Assembly (NCBI GenBank): GCA_008477525.1
Contig: SPDT01000005.1
Span: 1,302,001 to 1,366,000 of the forward strand
DNA length: 64,000 nucleotides
Direction: 5' to 3'
Source: Hypomyces perniciosus
Lineage: Eukaryota; Ascomycota; Sordariomycetes; Hypocreales; Hypocreaceae
Shown here: one piece after another, positions 59,356 to 64,000 of the stretch
Position numbering within the stretch: the first letter of the stretch is position 1
How the letters are laid out: every line of letters starts with the position of its first letter
Notes under the pieces: generated by a model
Database searches by the model: none
What the model was told of the DNA's origin: nothing
Seen by the model: the letters and a program-made list of their open reading frames with translations, nothing else
Position numbers and translations under genes: made by a program

Positions 59356-59931
59356 CCGGAGAGAGCACAGTGTTACTGTCATGTATGTAAGGGAGCTGAC
59401 TATCAGATACTGTGAGCTCATTTTGCGTGGGGGTGGTTGATAGCAATGCAAATACTCGTACTACTAGCACCTCTGAATGCGGCATCTGATCCCGAGATGA
59501 AAAGGCCTCGACCCCGTGTGTGTGAGATTGTGAGCATAAGCCTAGACCGGGTTCCATGTTTATTTCTTACACCAGCCTAGCCTTGGCTGTATTCCCTGGA
59601 CGCCCTGCATTGAGCTATCGCCAAAACTCGAGTGTCTTGCGAAGGGGGGGTGCATATGTTGGTTGACAATATCGCCAATGGCGCTTCGTACCTCTTAGGA
59701 CGTGAGATCTTCAAACCAGGCGTTGGGGAATCGCGATCATGCACTCTGGGACGAAAGGCATGTTCCTCATTGTTCTCTCCCATGTCCCCGGATTCTTTTC
59801 TCCCCCCACACCTATCGAACGGTCATCCGCTCAAAGATTCGTATTCGCTCTCCACCAATGATGAAGGGTGAATTGCGCCCCTGGGTTGTCGGCATCATTA
59901 TGTGGCTTGGGTGCCATATCCGAGACCCTGT

Positions 59932-59969
59932 CCCTTTGTGCTCCCCTTTGTGCCCCCCTTTGTGCTCCC
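59932..59969. repeat. CCCCTTTGTGCY tandem repeat, three units
   Basis: Three near-identical 12-nt units of the form CCCCTTTGTGCT/C in a row. Noncoding. Confidence 0.75.
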
Positions 59970-59990
59970 ACACGATATGTATACACAAAG

Positions 59991-60021
59991 ACACACAGAC
60001 ACACAGACACACAGACACACA
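59991..60021. repeat. (ACACAGAC)n repeat
   Basis: About three and a half units of the 8-mer ACACAGAC. Noncoding microsatellite-like DNA. Confidence 0.8.
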
Positions 60022-60392
60022 TCTGCTCACCTTGCCACTGTTCGCTCAAGGATTCTGCTCAATATACCCTCCAATCTATAATAGCAAACAATCGGTAATC
60101 TGGGGGAAAGAGTGGATAGCATTGCAGCAATGGAAAGCCAGGTCAGATGTTTAAAAATATGGTTCGCATCCGATCCGAGCTTTGATTTGGAGCACCTGGT
60201 CGAGGTGACTGGTCATTAATATATCGTACCATTTCCCAACTCTTGTATCTCATATCATATTTTTCCGTTGCCGAGTCAGTCAGCATACATAGCTACGATA
60301 CCAATGGACTTTCTGCTCCTGGTGAATCAACGTTTATTCTTTTTATTTTCTTTATTTTTTTTTCTCTGTACGGAGTATCCACACGTCCTATC

Positions 60393-61322
60393 ATGGCTGC
60401 TACAGAACAGGTCAAAGTCAAGCTCTACTGGTATGTATATCAAGAGCTGGATTATACACAACGAAGCTTATCATGGTGTCTGTTTTAGGCTTGACAACTC
60501 TCGATCGCAGCGCATTCTGTGGCTGCTCGAAGAGCTCAAGATCCCCTATGACCTGGAGATCTTCCACCGCAACAAGACAACCATGTTCGCGCCGCCCGAG
60601 TTGGAAAGGGTGCACCCGTTGGGCAAGTCACCAGTCATCACCATCACGCCTCTCGGCGGCACATCCGAACCCATCGTCCTGGCCGAGAGTGGCCACATGG
60701 CACAGTACCTCTGCGATCACTTCCCCGAGGGCCAGCGCCTTGTGCCCAAGAGATGGAAGGATGGCATGGAAGGCAGGATTGGCGGCGAGACGGAGGCGTG
60801 GCTGAGGAACCAGTATTTCCTGCACTACAGCGAGGGCAGTCTGATGTCTCTTCTGCTCATCAGTTTGATTGTCTCACGTATGTCCTTCTTCATCGTCCCC
60901 AGTTATCATGCGAATGCGAATGCCCCCCAGCTGACCGTCATCTTGAAACAGAATTAAAAGCTCCACCTGTTCCGTTCTTCGTCCGCCCAGTCACGTCTGC
61001 AATTTCCAACCGCATCCACTCCAGCTTCGTCTTCCCCAACATCAAGAAACATCTCAAGCTGCTGGATCAGCACCTGGAGACCTCGGCAGGGAAATACCTG
61101 TGCCACGATCAGCTGTCCGTGGCAGACATTCTCATGAGCTTCCCGCTGATGATTGCCAAGGATCGTTTCGACGGGATGGGCCGTTGGGATGGCGGCTCGT
61201 GGAGAAATGAATTTCCACGAGTGCTTGCGTATATAGAACTGCTGGAGTCTGAGGAGGGGTATCAGAAGAGCGTGGAGAAGATTGGGAAGCTTGATGGCCA
61301 ATACGAGCATCTCATTTCATGA
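60393..61322 (+). CDS. Glutathione S-transferase, Gtt1-like, 265 aa
   Basis: Model join(60393..60430, 60489..60877, 60952..61322), introns of 58 and 74 nt. The N-terminal thioredoxin fold reads VKLYWLDNSRSQRILWLLEE, and RVHPLGKSPVI carries the cis-Pro; the Ser in DNSRS is the likely catalytic residue. LAESGHMAQYLCDHFP binds the glutathione gamma-glutamyl part. The C-terminal helical domain has CHDQLSVADILMSFPLMIAK, with the N-capping Asp of GSTs. The sequence is closest in look to yeast Gtt1 (WLDHSRAFRLLWLL type), an ER-associated glutathione transferase for detoxification. Splices join YW-LDNSR and IVS-QLKAPP. A TACGGAGTA and T-rich tract lie right upstream. Confidence 0.9.
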
Positions 61323-61770
61323 CCTGGTTAAATAATGGATTATGATTAAATGGATTATGGAGTGCTCCGTATATATTATGGAGTACCCTGGCTTTAATTG
61401 ATGACGAAACCAAGAGTACTACGAGTAGTAATATCCGAAGTCCGAAAACCCCGTTAGCACTGCTTGATAATCAAAGTTTTATTTAGAAGACGTTGAGGTA
61501 TTGCTCGTGGTACTAGTATAGTACTATTAGGACCACGGTTGTTCCTAGTAAAAAAAGCATGCTTACGGAGTACTCCGTACTACGAGTAGTAATGTATTTT
61601 AGCCGAGACAAAAAAAACGTCGGGCCTTTTGATTGGCCACACACCTCGGTGAGCCAAATCCCTACCTATGGCTCACCTCGAAAATGTCCACAGCTTTGGC
61701 CTCCTTCTCATGCTCTATCACGACGCATATCACCTGCTCACTCCCTCATTAGTGGCTGTGTTCCCGCACC
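61323..61770. other. Gene-free spacer, GST / PPR gene
   Basis: 448 bp. It contains a perfect 16-bp palindrome of the TACGGAGTA family at 61564-61579 and many TAGTA/TACTA steps. No TATA box is clear. Confidence 0.5.
61564..61579. repeat. Perfect palindrome TACGGAGTACTCCGTA
   Basis: Two copies of the 9-mer meet head to head and share the central TA, giving a 16-bp inverted repeat. It is the clearest member of the family described in the findings. Confidence 0.85.
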
Positions 61771-64000
61771 ATGAACGCACCAAGAACGATATGTTCAAGG
61801 TGTGCCTCACAGCTTCGCTTAACGCAGGCTCGGAGACTAGGCGGCACAGCCTTGTTCTCCTCTTTCGGTGATAATGCCCAATCGCCTCCAACAGCGCCAC
61901 AGAGCCATGAGAAGGACGGAGAAAAGGGCGGGAACGGAGGGGCAACTGCGGCAAGGGGCAATCGCCACAAGAGTTTCTCGCAGAGACCAGGGTTCTCCAG
62001 GAAAAAACCGCTCAAGTCCCTGGAAGAGTCTGCCGTTGCCCTGTTCAACGACGTGGTCAAACCAGGATCCCGTGCTACGCCAGCAACAACCTCACAGCCC
62101 TCGTCCCTTGGCGAGTTGGAAATTGCCGCGAGAGTGAACAGACTTACAGAGAGGAACATTGAGGCAACCGAAAAGTTACGCATATTTCAAGACCAGATCT
62201 GGCCACATCTCAAAAACTTGCATGGTCAGGTGCCTCGACCCTTGTTCCTCTACACTGCTCACTTCCTGAGTAAAGTCTGCGATGAATTGGTCGAGAATGG
62301 GCACACCGGAAACAGTGTCGAATTATCCCAGATGTATAGCAGCATTGACAAGTGGGACCTGGATGTGAGAAACAAGCTCGTCCTCAATATCTGCCACTCC
62401 CTGGTTTATCAGAAAAATACGTCAATTGCTCGCGGTGCTCTCCTAAAAGAGCTCGTCGACCTGTGGAAGCACATCTCGCAGCTATGGCGCAAAAGCCAAG
62501 TGGGACAGGATTTGCAGTTTGCCTTGCCCTCGGTTACTGAGGTTCTCAAAGATGTTGGGCAAGTGGGCAGTGCGGAAGGCCAGCGAATGCACCCTACTAC
62601 CAGAGCTTTGTCGGCCATTTTCCTCCAGTTCCGTCCCGAACAAGCCCGTGATTTAATCCCGGGTCTCTTAGCCACGATTTCTGTGCTCTCAGACCCGAGG
62701 TATGCTAGGGTCGATAGAGACATGGAGGCAGCGCCTCTGCTTAACCTAGTAGCTACAGCTCTTGGAAAGGAGAAGGCAACCAAATCATATATCTCGAGCG
62801 TGTTCGATGATCGCGTCCTGTTCCCTTCATCAAAGTTAACAGAAATTCAATCGTACGTGGTCCAGCAGTGGCCTTCAGCATCAGCCATACTTTTCAAGGG
62901 GGATGCGATCTGGCGACGCAGCTTAGCATCTTCCGCCCAGGGTGCCTCGAGACGTCTCAGTTTCTTCCATAAGCAACTTCGAACGGCACATGGCGCCCAC
63001 AATGTTCCCGCTGTGTTGGCCGTCTGGCGGGATCTTAAGGCTCATATAGGGCAACATCCAAACTTGACCAAGCAGATGCGGGATGATCCCGAGTTCCTCG
63101 ATTATTGGATTCACGTCTGGTGTGCCGTGCGGCGGCCAGTCGAGTTACAGGAAACTCTGGATTTGATGCAGCAGCTGCAGGTGTATCCTTCTGTCAAGAC
63201 GTACACGGCCATGATGCATGGGTGGAAGATATGCAGGGATGCAGACAGGATTGAGGCTCTATGGGAAAAGTTGGCAAGCTCCGGTATGAAACTTGATGTC
63301 ATCATCTGGACTGCGTGCATTTCTGGTCTTGTCGAGGCGGGCAAGCCCCAGGCAGGCATTCGAGTGCTGGCAGATATGCAAGGGCGCTGGAAGAAAGCTG
63401 TTCAGAAGGACGCCCAGCACACGGCGGTCCAGCCAACCATTGAGGTTATCAATGCCGCCTTCAAGGGTCTCATACTCCTGGACCGTAGAGCGGCCTTTGA
63501 TGTCCTGGAATGGGCCGGCCGTGAGCAAATCGAGCCCAATATCCGGACCTACAATATCCTTCTGAGAGAATGTTTCCGGAACGACACACCCGACGATGTG
63601 CAGAGCCTGATGAAGAATATGAAGAAGCAAGGGATCGAGCCGGATGCGGCAACCTTTACTATCATTCTCGAAGAGGTCCTTGGCGCAATGAACGAGGCCT
63701 CGGCCACTGAGCAAGTCCAGGCCGTTCAGCAAGTACTTGCCGACATCGAAACAGCCGGACTCCGGCCTAACCCCGAAACCTATGGCAAGATGCTCTATGC
63801 CGTGGCATCGTTGGCCAATGGTGCGGATGAGGCTATCGACACCGTGTTAGCACACGTGCGTGACCATGGATTCAAGATCACACCACACATGGTCACTATC
63901 CTTATCGAACGGGCTGTCAACCGCGATCCACCAAACATGACAGCCGTGACGGAGTTGCTGCGTGAGAATAACCTCACACACGTCAGTCAGGGCGATCAGA
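61771..64000 (+). CDS. Mitochondrial pentatricopeptide repeat (PPR) protein, 5' part
   Basis: Open from ATG 61771 to the last base without a stop, so the 3' end is beyond the window; 743 codons are visible. The start MNAPRTICSRCASQLRLTQA is Arg-rich with no acids, a mitochondrial presequence. A Lys/Arg/Gly-rich linker follows, then helical repeats. PPR units are clear from about residue 475: LQVYPSVKTYTAMMHGWKIC, GMKLDVIIWTACISGLVEAG, QPTIEVINAAFKGLILLDRR, QIEPNIRTYNILLRECFRND, GIEPDAATFTIILEEVLGAM and GLRPNPETYGKMLYAVASLA. Such proteins bind single mitochondrial RNAs for maturation or translation; the RNA target is unknown. An in-frame TAG shortly upstream (61750) supports this start. Confidence 0.88.
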   Translation, partial: MNAPRTICSRCASQLRLTQARRLGGTALFSSFGDNAQSPPTAPQSHEKDGEKGGNGGATAARGNRHKSFSQRPGFSRKKPLKSLEESAVALFNDVVKPGSRATPATTSQPSSLGELEIAARVNRLTERNIEATEKLRIFQDQIWPHLKNLHGQVPRPLFLYTAHFLSKVCDELVENGHTGNSVELSQMYSSIDKWDLDVRNKLVLNICHSLVYQKNTSIARGALLKELVDLWKHISQLWRKSQVGQDLQFALPSVTEVLKDVGQVGSAEGQRMHPTTRALSAIFLQFRPEQARDLIPGLLATISVLSDPRYARVDRDMEAAPLLNLVATALGKEKATKSYISSVFDDRVLFPSSKLTEIQSYVVQQWPSASAILFKGDAIWRRSLASSAQGASRRLSFFHKQLRTAHGAHNVPAVLAVWRDLKAHIGQHPNLTKQMRDDPEFLDYWIHVWCAVRRPVELQETLDLMQQLQVYPSVKTYTAMMHGWKICRDADRIEALWEKLASSGMKLDVIIWTACISGLVEAGKPQAGIRVLADMQGRWKKAVQKDAQHTAVQPTIEVINAAFKGLILLDRRAAFDVLEWAGREQIEPNIRTYNILLRECFRNDTPDDVQSLMKNMKKQGIEPDAATFTIILEEVLGAMNEASATEQVQAVQQVLADIETAGLRPNPETYGKMLYAVASLANGADEAIDTVLAHVRDHGFKITPHMVTILIERAVNRDPPNMTAVTELLRENNLTHVSQGDQ

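Larger units (their letters stand above)
59356..60392. other. Gene-free region, subtilase / GST
   Basis: 1037 bp. It has two simple-repeat patches (59,932-59,969 and 59,991-60,021), a T-rich tract at 60,332-60,366 and a TACGGAGTA copy at 60369-60377, 15 bp before the GST start. No gene recognised. Confidence 0.45.

Noticed and set aside
59932..60021. CRISPR-like array
   Set aside because: The units are adjacent short microsatellites without spacers, in a eukaryotic genome.

Overview
The window is nuclear DNA of a filamentous ascomycete. Genes carry short introns of about 50-90 nt with GT..AG ends and CTAAC/CTGAY-like branch sites, they are packed on both strands, and the products are typical of Pezizomycotina. 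The Zn2Cys6 regulator, the proteinase K-like secreted protease and the style of the intergenic DNA suggest Sordariomycetes, perhaps Hypocreales (inference; no rDNA or marker comparison was possible). All gene models below were assembled by hand from frame, splice-site and homology logic; nothing was searched in a database.

Layout. 0-10 kb is a dense housekeeping block: a DUF4246 protein, eIF3c, the mitochondrial Fe-S protein Isa2, then ribosomal proteins uL30/RPL7 and uS11/RPS14 fired from one divergent promoter. RPL7 intron 2 holds a C/D-box snoRNA. 10-17 kb has the Rad26/CSB repair ATPase and a ketopantoate reductase-like protein. 17-24 kb is gene-poor, with one Myb/SANT protein facing about 4.8 kb of noncoding DNA. 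24-37.5 kb is a second housekeeping block: Prp8 (7.1 kb, no intron), a 72-residue complex I subunit, SAP18, Prp18 and COP9 signalosome subunit 1. Three of these five act in or near the spliceosome. 37.5-44 kb holds a long promoter and a 955-residue zinc-cluster regulator. 44.9-56.7 kb has an Xaa-Pro peptidase, an ERGIC-53/Emp47-type cargo lectin, the ER glucosyltransferase Alg8 and the ISWI partner Itc1/Acf1. 58-64 kb has a secreted subtilase with altered active-site residues, a Gtt1-like glutathione S-transferase and the 5' part of a mitochondrial PPR protein that runs off the end.

How they fit together: most genes are unrelated housekeeping functions, as usual for fungi. There is no biosynthetic cluster, no recognisable transposon, tRNA, rRNA or CRISPR. 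The points of interest are the intronic snoRNA (guide to the LSU rRNA G805/A807 region), the protease lacking the oxyanion-hole Asn, and a palindromic 9-mer family (TACGGAGTA/TACTCCGTA) found about 12 times, always outside coding exons.
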